A stretch of 64,000 nt of DNA, taken from NCBI RefSeq assembly GCF_030817655.1, contig NZ_JAUSZM010000003.1:6510001-6574000 (forward strand), written 5' to 3'. Source of the stretch: Streptomyces sp. V4I2 (GTDB lineage: Bacteria; Actinomycetota; Actinomycetes; Streptomycetales; Streptomycetaceae). Positions 34,635-44,693 of the stretch are shown one piece after another. The stretch's first letter is position 1, and the number at the start of each line of letters is the position of its first letter. Made by a program: the position numbers and the translations under genes. The notes beneath the pieces are model-generated. The model was not told where the DNA came from. It made no database searches and saw only the letters and a program-made list of their open reading frames with translations.

Positions 34635-34802
34635 ACTCCGGGCCACGAGGGGACGACTGACGGACGCCTCCGGCTACCCGTTGGTTTACTTTCGCCTCTC
34701 GAAGCGACAACCGTCACAGTGCGGTCACCTTGACGCGATCCTGGTTCCTTTCGGTGCTGACGGGTCCTTAGTCTGACCCTGTCAAGAGCATTGCGGGGCA
34801 AC

Positions 34803-36608
34803 GTGAATCAGATGCAGGGCCAGCTCCTCGCGGGGCGTTACCGGCTCGCCGACCCGATAGGCAAGGGCGGCATGGGCCGGGTCTGGCGTGCCCACGACGA
34901 GGTGCTCCACCGGGCCGTCGCGATCAAGGAGCTGACCGCCGCGCTCTACGTGTCGGAGAGCGACCGGACCGTCCTCCTCGCCCGCACCCGTGCGGAGGCG
35001 CGCGCGGCCGCCCGGATCAACCACTCCGCCGTCGTCACCGTGCACGACGTGCTCGACCACGACGGCCGGCCGTGGATCGTGATGGAGCTGGTCGAGGGCC
35101 ACTCGCTGGCCGACGCGGTCCAGGAGCAGGGACGGGTCGAGCCGCGGGAGGCCGCCCGGATCGGACTGTGGGTGCTGCGGGCGCTGCGCGCCGCGCACGC
35201 GGCCGGCGTCCTGCACCGCGACGTGAAGCCCGGCAACGTCCTGCTCGGCCGGGACGGCCGCGTCCTGCTCACCGACTTCGGCATCGCGCAGATGGAGGGC
35301 GACACCGCGATCACCCGTACGGGAGAGATCGTCGGCTCGGTCGACTACCTCGCCCCCGAGCGGATCCGCGGCCACGACCCGGGAGCGTCCTCCGACCTGT
35401 GGGCGCTCGGCGCCACGCTGTACACGGCGGTCGAGGGCAGATCGCCGTTCCGCCGCACGACGCCCCTGACCACCATGCAGGCGGTCGTCGACGAGGAGCC
35501 GACCGAGCCGCACCACGCCGGTCCGCTCGGGCCGGTCATCGCCGCTCTGCTGCACAAGGAACCCGCCCTGCGGCCCGACATGGCCGAGGCCGAGCAGATG
35601 CTGGCGGAGGCGGCGGAGGGGCGGCGGCCGAGCGCGGCGCAGGCGTACGTGCCGACGCAGCACGTGGGGGTCGGGTCCGGGTCCCCGTACGGGACGGGGC
35701 CCCACACCGGAGCGGGCGTCGGGGAGTACGGCGGGACGCACGGTGGGGCGTACGGCGGGACGCACGATGGTGCCCAAGGTGGCGCGCACGGTGGTGCCCA
35801 AGGTGGCGCGCACGGTGGCACGCACAGTGGTGTGCACGGTGGGACGAGCACGCCGGTCACCGGGACGCCGTATCCCCCCGCTACCGGGGCGACCAGTGTG
35901 ACGCCCGTCGGCGGACCGGCGCACCCTGCCGCCGCCGCGCCGCCGGCCCCGTCCAAGCGCCGTCGGCTGCGCACCCTCGCCCTGGTCGTCGCCCTCGCCG
36001 CGATCATCGGCGGGAGCGCGGCGGTGTGGGTGCAGCGGTGGGACGAGGGGCGGCAGCAGGCGGCCGACGTCGGGGCGAGCGCCGTGCCGAGCCCCGTCGA
36101 CACCGGCACGGGTACGACAGCCCCGGAGGGCTCTGTTCCGGAGACCTGGGTCACCGTCGACGACCCCGCGGGGTTCAGTCTCTCCCTGCCCAAGGGCTGG
36201 AAGCGGTCGGTCTTCAGCACCAAGGGCGGCATCGAGCAGATCGACTACTCACCCGACGGCGGCAAGCACTTCGTCCGCATCGCCGTCGACGAGTCGCCGG
36301 ACTTCAGCGACCCGTACGCGCACCAGATCGACCTGGAGGAGCAGCTCCTGGATCTGGTCGACTACAAGCGGGTGACGCTGGAGAGGAACCTCTACCGCGA
36401 CCGCGACGGCTCCCTGTGGGAGTACATGTGGACCGCGCAGGCCAAGGACACGCCGTTCCCCGGGCCGCGCCGCGCGATCGAGGAGACGTACTTCGCTCGG
36501 GACGGCGTCGAGTACGCCATCTACATGTCGTCGCCGGCCAAGAATTGGGCGAAGACACGCAAGCAGTTCACGACGGTGCTGCAGGGGTGGCGGCCGGGGA
36601 CCGGCTGA
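34803..36608 (+). CDS. Ser/Thr protein kinase 3, membrane-anchored, with His/Gly repeat linker
   Basis: The product is about 601 residues. All catalytic motifs are intact: GKGGMG, VAIKEL (Lys about 42), HRDVKPGN (Asp about 140), TDFGIAQ and APERIRG. The linker contains a tandem GGTH/GGAH/GGAQ tetrapeptide array (35731-35841). A membrane helix follows near 389-410, then an extracellular domain (AGFSLSLPKGWKRS, YSPDGGKHFVRIAVDES). The GTG at 34803 follows GCGGGGCAAC, mirroring the leader of the preceding pseudokinase. It lies 168 bases after the pseudokinase, and kinase 4 starts 60 bases after its stop, suggesting co-transcription. Confidence 0.9.
   Translation: MNQMQGQLLAGRYRLADPIGKGGMGRVWRAHDEVLHRAVAIKELTAALYVSESDRTVLLARTRAEARAAARINHSAVVTVHDVLDHDGRPWIVMELVEGHSLADAVQEQGRVEPREAARIGLWVLRALRAAHAAGVLHRDVKPGNVLLGRDGRVLLTDFGIAQMEGDTAITRTGEIVGSVDYLAPERIRGHDPGASSDLWALGATLYTAVEGRSPFRRTTPLTTMQAVVDEEPTEPHHAGPLGPVIAALLHKEPALRPDMAEAEQMLAEAAEGRRPSAAQAYVPTQHVGVGSGSPYGTGPHTGAGVGEYGGTHGGAYGGTHDGAQGGAHGGAQGGAHGGTHSGVHGGTSTPVTGTPYPPATGATSVTPVGGPAHPAAAAPPAPSKRRRLRTLALVVALAAIIGGSAAVWVQRWDEGRQQAADVGASAVPSPVDTGTGTTAPEGSVPETWVTVDDPAGFSLSLPKGWKRSVFSTKGGIEQIDYSPDGGKHFVRIAVDESPDFSDPYAHQIDLEEQLLDLVDYKRVTLERNLYRDRDGSLWEYMWTAQAKDTPFPGPRRAIEETYFARDGVEYAIYMSSPAKNWAKTRKQFTTVLQGWRPGTG
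35731..35841 (+). repeat. 12-bp tandem repeats encoding GGxH/GGxQ tetrapeptides
   Basis: Inside kinase 3, units alternate GGTGGCGCGCAC and GGTGGTGCCCAA with small variations. The translated linker is His/Gly-rich and might bind metal. Confidence 0.85.
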
Positions 36609-36668
36609 CGTGCGCCCCTGAGGAATGGCCGGTCGCCGACCCGGAAGGGGCCCGTCCGGTGCGGCATC

Positions 36669-37859
36669 ATGAGGCGCATGGGGACCGAGGGGGACAACGT
36701 CCGTGTGATCGCGGGCCGTTACCGGCTCGAGGAGCGGCTCGGGCGCGGTGGCATGGGGGTCGTCTGGCGGGCGACCGACCGGTTGCTCGGCCGGCAGGTG
36801 GCGGTCAAGGAACTCCCTCTGGACGACACGCTCTCCCAGGACCAAGCCCGTCGGCAGCGCGAAGGCACCCTGCGCGAGGCGCGTGCGGTCGCGCGGCTGG
36901 GCCACCCGCACATCATCGTCGTCCACGACGTGGTCGAGGACGACCAACGCCCGTACATCGTCATGGAGTTGATCGACGGCGTCTCGCTCGCCGACCGGAT
37001 CGCGGAGCACGGCCCGGTCGACGTCGCCGAGGCCGCCCGGATCGGCATCGCGCTGCTGGGTGCGCTGCGCGCCGCGCACGCGGCGGGGGTCCTGCACCGT
37101 GACCTCAAGCCGGCCAACGTCCTGCTGGAGGACGGCCTGGCCCGGGACGGCCTCGCGCAGGACGGCAGCGGACGCGCCCGTCCCGGCCGGGTCGTCCTCA
37201 CCGACTTCGGCGTCGCCCAGGTCGCCGGCGCCAGCACGCTCACCGAGACCGGGACCTTCGTCGGCTCGCCCGAGTACACCGCGCCCGAGCGGATCTCCGG
37301 GGCGGGGACCGGGCCCGCGTCCGACCTGTGGTCGCTGGGCGCGCTGCTGTGCACCGCCCTCAGCGGTGAATCGCCGTTCCGGCGCGACTCGTTGGGCGGC
37401 ATCCTGCACGCCGTGGTCTCCGCGGAGATACGGCCGCCCGCGCAGGCCGCGCCGATCCTGCCCGTCGTACGAGGGCTGCTGGAGCGGGATCCCCGGCGGC
37501 GGCTCGGTGCGGGAGAGGCGGAGCGGATGCTGCGGGACTTCCTGGACACGGGCCGTACGCCGGAAGGGGGCGGCGCGGGGGAGCGCCCCGCGTACTCCAT
37601 ACGCCGCGTCCTGGTCACGGCGATGCTGGTCACCGCGATGGCGGGAGCGGGCGTGTCGGCGGCGGCGCTGCTGATGGAGGGGGGCGGTGACGGGGGTGTG
37701 GTGCCTACGAGTTCGGCGCCGGAGGGGCCCGGGGCCTCTGGCGGTACGCGTAGCAGGTCCCTCTCGCCCAGCCCTTCCGTCTCTCGTTCCGGCTCCGGCT
37801 CCGCCGACGTCTCCGCAACCGTCTCCGCAACCGTCTCCACGCCCACGAACCGTGGATAA
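36669..37859 (+). CDS. Ser/Thr protein kinase 4, short membrane form without folded ectodomain
   Basis: The product is 396 residues. The kinase motifs are intact (GRGGMG, VAVKEL, HRDLKPAN, TDFGVAQ, APERISG). A roughly 19-residue insert (DGLARDGLAQDG and following) lies between the catalytic loop and DFG; the insert itself contains a DGLAxDG duplication. A membrane helix near 314-337 is followed only by a Ser/Thr/Arg-rich tail of about 50 residues ending SATVSATVSTPTNRG. Unlike its neighbours it therefore has no folded extracellular sensor. The ATG at 36669 is used; the ATG at 36678 is equally possible. Confidence 0.88.
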   Translation: MRRMGTEGDNVRVIAGRYRLEERLGRGGMGVVWRATDRLLGRQVAVKELPLDDTLSQDQARRQREGTLREARAVARLGHPHIIVVHDVVEDDQRPYIVMELIDGVSLADRIAEHGPVDVAEAARIGIALLGALRAAHAAGVLHRDLKPANVLLEDGLARDGLAQDGSGRARPGRVVLTDFGVAQVAGASTLTETGTFVGSPEYTAPERISGAGTGPASDLWSLGALLCTALSGESPFRRDSLGGILHAVVSAEIRPPAQAAPILPVVRGLLERDPRRRLGAGEAERMLRDFLDTGRTPEGGGAGERPAYSIRRVLVTAMLVTAMAGAGVSAAALLMEGGGDGGVVPTSSAPEGPGASGGTRSRSLSPSPSVSRSGSGSADVSATVSATVSTPTNRG

Positions 37860-37939
37860 AGGGGAGATAAGTAGCAATCTGCGTCACGGGTCTGTGACCG
37901 GAAAGCATCAGAGGTGGAAGCGGAAGCGCTTGGCGCGAT

Positions 37940-39601
37940 ATGGATGGACCCATGAGCAGCAACGGGGGAGCCCCTTACGGGTCCGAAGAGCCAACGAGTT
38001 TTGGTCTGCAACCGCCGAACCCGCAGGCGGCGGTGCCGCACCCCGGCAACCCGTACGCGGCACCCACGCAGGTCGTGCCGCCGCAGGCCTCGCCTGCCCA
38101 GGATCCCGGCACCGGTCGCCTGATCGCCGGTCGTTACCGTTTGCTCGCCAAGCTGGGGCACGGTGGCATGGGGACGGTGTGGCGGGCCAAGGACGAGACG
38201 GTGGACCGCGAGGTCGCCGTCAAGGAGCCCCGAATTCCGGACCATCTTCCCGAACGCGAACGCGCCAACGCCTTCGAGCGGATGCGCAGGGAGGCGCGTG
38301 CGGCGGCCCGGCTCGATCACCCCTCTGTCGTGAATGTGCACGATGTCGCGGTGGTGGACGGCCAGCCGTGGATCGTCATGGAACTGGTGCGGGGCCGTTC
38401 GCTGGGCGACGCGTTGCAGGAGGGCACCCTCGGGGCCCGGGACGCGGCGAGAATCGGCCTCGAGGTGCTGGGCGCACTGGAGGCCGCGCACGCCGCCGGC
38501 ATCCTGCACCGTGACGTCAAGCCCGACAACGTCCTGCTCGGCCGGCACGACCGGGTCGTCCTCACCGACTTCGGCATCGCCCAGATCGAGGGCGAGACCA
38601 ATCTGACCGACACCGGCGGCTTCGTCGGTTCGCCCGAATACATCGCGCCGGAGCGGGTGCTGGGCCAGCGCCCCGGTCCGTCCAGTGACCTGTGGTCCCT
38701 CGGTGTGGTCCTGTACGCGGCGACCGAGGGCGTCTCCCCGTTCCGCCGCAGCAACACCCCGGCGACCCTGCAGTCCGTCCTCAACGCGACACCCGCGCCG
38801 CCCGCCTCGGCGCAGGGTCCGCTCGCCGAGGCCATCAACGGCCTGCTCCAGAAGGACCCGGCCCGCCGCCCGACCGCCGCGCAGGTCCGCGACCTGCTGG
38901 AACGCACCGCGAACCCGCCCGCTCCCGCTCCCACTCAGGTCGTCCAGGTCACCGGTGGCGTGGCCACGGCGGCGGGCGGCATCCGGCTCGGCCGCAAGAC
39001 CCTGCTCGGCCTCGGTGCCGCGGTCGTCGCGGCGGCGGTGGCGGCGTACCTGGTGATCGCGGATCCCTTCGCCGGGCCGCTGCCGGACGGCTGGAGGACG
39101 GAGCAGGTCAAGGACGTGGCCGCGACGCTGTCCGTGCCCAAGGGCTACAAGAAGTCCGTGCCCGACCGGGAGACCGACAAGGGCCACTGGGTGACGTACA
39201 CCGATGCGAGCGGTGCCATCTGGATCAGCCTGAGTCTCCAGAAGAAGGCCGAGGACACGAGCAGCGAGATCGCGGGCTCCGCGGCCGCCGAGATGTACGA
39301 CGACGACGGCGAGTTCAAGCAGACGGGCAGCTACGCGCTGGACATGCCCGCCGAGAAGCTGAAGACCAAGCCCGACGAGACGACGTACCAGGGCAAGAAG
39401 GCCGCGGAGAACACCGTCGTCTACACCACCGACGACACCCAGAACCCCCGCCCGCGCGAGCTGCGGATCTTCTACTACAAGACCACCGCCGGCGACATGT
39501 ACAAGCTCTCCGTCGGCTACCCGGGCAGGGGTGACTTCACGGAGCGCGGGCGCGAAGTGGCCGAGACGGCGATCGCCAACCTGGACGTCGGCAAGCTGTA
39601 G
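37940..39601 (+). CDS. Ser/Thr protein kinase 5, membrane-anchored
   Basis: The product is 553 residues (or 549 from the ATG at 37952). A Pro-rich disordered N-terminus of about 55 residues precedes the kinase domain (GHGGMG, VAVKEP, HRDVKPDN, TDFGIAQ, APERVLG). A membrane helix near 354-375 and an extracellular domain follow (ATLSVPKGYKKSVPD, GHWVTYTD, SGAIWISLSLQ). That ectodomain is of the same general type as in kinases 1, 3 and 6 but diverged. It is 80 bases after kinase 4 and likely in the same operon. The kinase array is broken after this gene by the LamG/RHS insertion. Confidence 0.9.
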   Translation: MDGPMSSNGGAPYGSEEPTSFGLQPPNPQAAVPHPGNPYAAPTQVVPPQASPAQDPGTGRLIAGRYRLLAKLGHGGMGTVWRAKDETVDREVAVKEPRIPDHLPERERANAFERMRREARAAARLDHPSVVNVHDVAVVDGQPWIVMELVRGRSLGDALQEGTLGARDAARIGLEVLGALEAAHAAGILHRDVKPDNVLLGRHDRVVLTDFGIAQIEGETNLTDTGGFVGSPEYIAPERVLGQRPGPSSDLWSLGVVLYAATEGVSPFRRSNTPATLQSVLNATPAPPASAQGPLAEAINGLLQKDPARRPTAAQVRDLLERTANPPAPAPTQVVQVTGGVATAAGGIRLGRKTLLGLGAAVVAAAVAAYLVIADPFAGPLPDGWRTEQVKDVAATLSVPKGYKKSVPDRETDKGHWVTYTDASGAIWISLSLQKKAEDTSSEIAGSAAAEMYDDDGEFKQTGSYALDMPAEKLKTKPDETTYQGKKAAENTVVYTTDDTQNPRPRELRIFYYKTTAGDMYKLSVGYPGRGDFTERGREVAETAIANLDVGKL

Positions 39602-39630
39602 GCCTGTAAGCCGTTTGCGCCAAGAGCCCG

Positions 39631-39658
39631 CCCCGGCCGCCGGTGATCGGTGCCGGGG
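39631..39658 (+). terminator. Possible terminator after kinase 5
   Basis: CCCCGGC (39631-39637) pairs with GCCGGGG (39652-39658), with an inner CCG/CGG pair. The rest of the gap to 39902 is A/T-richer (CTTCAATTACTCACC at about 39732) and may hold the promoter of the LamG gene, but I cannot define it. Confidence 0.4.
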
Positions 39659-39901
39659 AGGGTTCACCCCGCGTACACGTTCCGTCGACCATCGCTTCAC
39701 CGGCTGCCGATGAGTGCCGATTTGATCGGTTCTTCAATTACTCACCGTGTGTGGCTGATTCAGTACCACCGAGCACTCTCAGGCCCCCCCGGCGATCAAG
39801 CCACTCTTGACGTGTACGGCTAAGGGCGGCTTAAGGCCCTCGCACTTTCTGTGACGGGTGTGACTCCTGGGTGGGGACTGTGGAGTCGGGGGGCGGGGGA
39901 A

Positions 39902-42900
39902 ATGAGTGCGTCCAAGGGGCGTTCCGGCAGATCGAGCCGGACGCGCAGACCGTTGCTGGCGGCCGTCGCAGGAGCCGTGCTGGCAGGCGTCGTACAGCCT
40001 GCCGCCTTCGCACCGTCCGCGGCCGCCGCGCAGCCGACGGCCCGAGTGGCGGCGGCCAAGGACGCGGTGCCGGCCGACAAGGGCGCACCCAGGTCGGCCG
40101 CCACGCCGCAGGCGGCGCAGGAGGCCGCCGAGGCCGGTGGCTCGAACGTGGAGATCACGTCCCTGCGCAGCGAGTCGGGCGAGGTGTACGCCACTCGGAC
40201 GGGCAGTTGGAGGAGGTGCAGCACCTCAGGCCGGTCCGTACCCGGAGCGACGGGCAGTGGAAGGCGATCGACAACAACCTCGCCGAGCGGTCCGACGGCA
40301 CGGTGACGCCGAACGCCTCCGCGGTCGGCATCGCGTTCTCCGGCGGGGGCGCGGGACCGCTGGTCACCCTCGAACGCACCGGCAAGGAGCTGTCGTTCTC
40401 CTGGCCGGCCTCGCTGCCCGCCCCGACGCTGGACGGCGACACCGCGACGTACGCCGATGTCCTCCCGGACGTGGACCTGAGGATGCGCGCGACTGCGGAC
40501 GGGTTCGCGCAGCTGCTGGTGGTGAACACACCGGAAGCGGCGAAGAACCCGGCGCTCGCCGAGCTGAAACTGGCCGTCGACTCCCCGGGGCTGGATCTGC
40601 GGGCCACGGGCTCCGGCGGCCTGGAGGCGGTCGACGAGGCCATGGGCGGGGTGGTGTTCCAGGCGCCGCAGCCTGTCATGTGGGACTCCGGGACGCGGGC
40701 GGCGACGGCTGAGGGATCCACGGCTGAGGGATCCACAGCCGCGGGTTCGACGGCGGCGGGCTCTACGGCCTCGGGTACCACGGCGCCGGGTTCGACGGCT
40801 GCGGACTCGACGGCTGCGGGTTCCACGGCGCCGGGTTCGCTGGCCGCGAATTCCACGGCCTCGGGTTCCACGGCGCCGGGTTCGACGGCCTCGGATTCGA
40901 CGGCGGCGGGCTCGACGACCTCGGCTTCCACGGCTTCGAGCTCGACGGCTGCGATTTCCACGGCCCCGGATTCCACGACCTCGTCCACCACCGCCCGCAC
41001 GCTCACGGCCATGTCCACATCCGCGTCGACGTCCGCATCTACGGCCACATCCCCCTCCACGGACGACGACGCCGAAGGCCCGGGCGACGCCGCCAAGGTC
41101 GCCCCCATCGACGTGGACGTCACCGCGGACGGCAGTCAGCTGCGACTGACTCCCGACCAGGGCATGTTGACCGACCCGGACACCACGTTCCCGGTCTACA
41201 TCGACCCGCAGACCTATACCCCGAAGGCGGGGGAGTGGACGATGGTCTCGCGCTACTGGGCATCCTCGCCGCAGTGGCGGTTCAACGGGGACTCCGACGC
41301 CGGCATGGGCTACTGCGGCTGGGACTACTGCGCCCCGTACGACGTGAAGCGGCTGTTCTACAAGTTCCCGACCTCGAAGTTCTCGGGCAAGTCGATTCTC
41401 AGCGCGACGTTCGTGGCGCGTGAGACGTGGTCCGGGTCCTGCGACGGGCGGTCGGTCCAGCTGTGGCGGACGAAGTCCTTCAACTCGGACACCACCTGGA
41501 ACAGCTCGGACGACAACTGGCTGGACCACCTCGACTCCCGGGACGTGGCCAAGGGCTTCAACTCCACGTGCCCCGGCGGGGACGTGGAGTTCGACGCCAC
41601 GGCCGCCGTGAAGTACGCGTCCTCGCACGACTCGGCGTACACCTCGTTCGGGCTGCGGGCCGCCAACGAGGACGACAAGTCCGCCTGGAAGCGGTTCACG
41701 GATGACGCCTATCTGCGGGTGAAGTACAACCAGGCACCGAAGCAGATCGCCATGAAGCAGCTGTCGATGCAGCCCGGCGGCCTCTGCAAGAAGCCCGCGG
41801 ACAAGGTGTCGATCCGTTCGCTCCCGAAGATCACCGCCAATGACGTGAAGGACCCCGACGGCGACCGGGTCAGCGTGCAGTGGCAGGTGCTGTGGGACGC
41901 GGGCAGCGGGCTCAAGGCCCAGTGGACCTCGGCGCGGATGACACCGAAGGCGTCCGGATCGGACTTCAGCACGACCCTGGTCGAGACGCTGCCCAACGGC
42001 AAGAAGATCCCTAAGAACAAGACGGTGGCCTGGGTCGCCCGGGCCGTCGACCACGACGAGGGCAAGTTCTACGCCTCCTCGCCGTGGTCGAGCACGGGAT
42101 CGGCGACGAGCTGCTACTTCGTCTGGGACACCACCGTGCCGGTCGGCCCCTCCATCGCTTCGGGCGACTACCCCGCAGCCGACGACACCGACCCGAACGA
42201 TCCCGTCTACGACGGAGTGGGCCGCTACGGCACCTTCACCGTGGACACCCCGGACACGGACGTCGTGAAGTACTGGTACGGCGTCAACGCGGACGCCTCC
42301 TCGGCCAACGAGGTGGCCACCTCCGCGGGCGCGGCCAGAACGGTCAGCTTCCGGCCCACCCGCTCCGGCACCAACTTCCTGTACGTGCAGGCCGTCGACT
42401 CGGCCGGCCGGGTCAGCGAGCCCTCGCGCTACGCGTTCCGCGTGAAGTCGGGCCAGCCGACCCGCGCCGAGTGGAACCTGGACGAGGCCTCCACCGCCAC
42501 CCAGGCCGAGGGCGGCGCCGGCACCCGGACCGTGGACGTGATGGGCGGCGCGACCCTCGGCGCCCCCGGCAAACTGGGCACCGCGGCGTCGTTCGACGGC
42601 GTGGACGACTACCTGGTGTCGGACATCCCGACCGTGGACACGTCGGCCAGCTTCTCGGTGGCGGCCTGGGTGAAGCTGGACCGGATGCCGGACGACGCGG
42701 CGGTGATCGCGTCCCAGCCGGGCAACAACTCGCCGGGGTTCGAGCTGTACTACTCGAAGGGGTACGACCGCTGGGTGTTCAACCAGTACTCGGCGGACAC
42801 CACCACGGCCACTCCGGTACGGGCGATGCAGGCGGCCGCCGGCGGAGTCAAGGCGGGTGAGTGGGCGCACCTGGTCGGCACCTACAGCCCCACCTCGGAC

Positions 42901-44574
42901 CTGCTGTCCCTCTACGTCAACGGCGCGCTGGCCGGGTCGACCACCTACTCCACTCCGTGGGACGCCCGGCGCGGCCTGCAGATCGGGGCGGGCAACCTGG
43001 ACGGCGCCGTGATCACCCACTTCCCGGGCACGATCGACGAGGTCCGCATCTTCGAGAAGTCCCTGTCGGCCAACGAGGTGAGCGGCCTCTACAGCACCAA
43101 CAACATCGGCAACGGCCGCCCGGCCCGCGCGGTGTTCCCGCTGGACGAGCCGGCCACCGGCGTCGACGGCGCCGCGACGACCCGGGTGACGGGTCGCGCG
43201 GACGTGCACCCCGCGGTGTTCAAGGGCGGGGCGAAGCCGGGCCAGCCGGGCCGCACGGGCACCGCGCTGACCCTGGACGGCGTGGACGACCACGCGGCCA
43301 CGGCCGGCCCGATCCTCAACAACCAGCGGAGCTTCTCCGTGGCGGCCTGGGCGAAGCTGCCCAAGACCAAACCCACGAAGGCCGCCGTGATCGCGAGCCA
43401 GGCCGGCACCGTGAAACCGGGCTTCGAGCTGTACTACTCGGCGGCCTACGGCTGGACGTTCAACCAGTACTCCGCGGACACCGCTGACGGCACCCCCCTC
43501 CGGGCCACCCAGGGCGACATCGCGCTCGCCCCGGGCGGTGAATGGACGTACGTCGTGGGCTCCTACGACGGCGTCAGCGACGACCTGCGGCTGTACGTAC
43601 AGGGCAAGGGGGTCGCGACCACCAAGGTCACAGCGCCGTTCTACGCCGGCGGCGCGCTGCGGATCGGGGCCAGCAGCTCCGGTGCCGGCGCGACCAGCTT
43701 CTTCCCCGGCCAGATCTCGGACGTCCAGCTGTACGACCGTGCCCTGTCCGCCCCCGAGATCGCCGCGATGTTCGACAGCCGGCCGACGGTGGAGGGTCGC
43801 TGGAAGCTGGACGCCGCCTCGGGTAGCCCGGCCGCCTCACCGGACGACCTGGTCCGCGAGGACCACACCGCGCACCCGCTGACCCTGGGCGACGGGGCGA
43901 GCATCGACCAGTCCGGCAGCAGCAACATGGTCGGCGACGGCGGACTGCTGCTGAAAGGCGCCGCCACCGGCTACGCCGCCACCGGCGCCTCGCCCGTCGA
44001 CACCGCCAAGAGCTTCACGGTGTCCGCCTGGGTCACCACACCCGCCCGGCCGCAGAAGGCCGTCACGGTGATGAGCATGGCCGGTACGAACGCCAACGGG
44101 TTCGCTGTGCGGTACGTGCCCGACGCCTCCGACCCCGCGAACGCGGGCCGCTGGCAGCTGGTCATGGCCGGCGCCGACGCGACGTCGGCGACGGTCTCGA
44201 CGGCCGAGCACTCCGTCTTCCAGGGCACGGACGCCTGGGACCACATCGCCGTCGTCTACGACGCGTTCGAAGGTCAGATGCGGCTGTACATCAACGGCCT
44301 CACCCAGGTCCGGCCATGCGCGGACGACAACGACGACGGGGACGCCGACGACCCGAACTGCACGGAGCAGGTGTCGTGGGACTCCGCGGTGCTGCCGTTC
44401 GCGGCGGGCAAGGGGCTCCAGCTGGGCCGCACCAAGACCGGCACCAGTTCGTGGGGCGAGTACTGGAGCGGCGCCATCGACGACGTCTGGGCCCTGCAGG
44501 GCGCGGCGAGCGACACGCAGATCGCTGCCCTCGCGAGCCGGGACACGGGCCTGCCCACGATCCCCGGCCCGTGA
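39902..44574 (+). CDS. Secreted DNRLRE/LamG-domain protein, apparently frameshifted near 40195
   Basis: The reading frame from the ATG at 39902 (GGGGGAA just upstream) encodes a signal peptide (LLAAVAGAVLAGVVQPAAFA) and runs through ITSLRSESGEVYAT, then turns to nonsense and stops at 40306. The other frame picks up exactly there with DGQLEEVQHLRPVRTRSDGQWKAI (given in part) and stays open to 44574. One missing base near 40193-40198 explains this. Domains: an N-terminal wall-protein region, an STAxGSTA linker (40711-40990), a DNRLRE-type region (YIDPQTYTPKAGEWTM, FVARETWSG), an Ig/FN3-like region, and three LamG/concanavalin-like jelly rolls starting near 42460, 43130 and 43790. It pairs with the RHS gene 119 bases downstream. 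Confidence 0.8.
40711..40990 (+). repeat. 15-bp repeats encoding a Ser/Thr/Ala linker (xGSTA)
   Basis: About 18 pentapeptide units (EGSTA, AGSTA, PGSTA, SGTTA and similar), with degenerate continuation to about 41060. A flexible, probably glycosylatable, extracellular linker inside the LamG protein. Confidence 0.85.
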
Positions 44575-44644
44575 GCAGCGGTCCCACCAGCGGCATTCGG
44601 TTCAGCGTTTCAGCCGGCGGTTTCCATCAGCGGTTCGGGCCAAT

Positions 44645-44676
44645 GGTTTCAGTCAGTGGTTTCAGTCAGTGGTTTT
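44645..44676 (+). repeat. 13-bp direct repeat before the RHS gene
   Basis: GGTTTCAGTCAGT occurs twice head to tail (44645-44657, 44658-44670) and then GGTTTT. Looser CAGCGGTTTC-like copies occur from 44595. Role unknown; it occupies the space where the RHS promoter or ribosome-binding site would be. Confidence 0.75.
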
Positions 44677-44693
44677 CGGGGTGAGGGCGGGGA

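Noticed and set aside
39820..43293. 1,157-residue antisense frame opposite the LamG gene
   Set aside because: Shadow with no recognisable domain; part is the antisense of the STA repeat.
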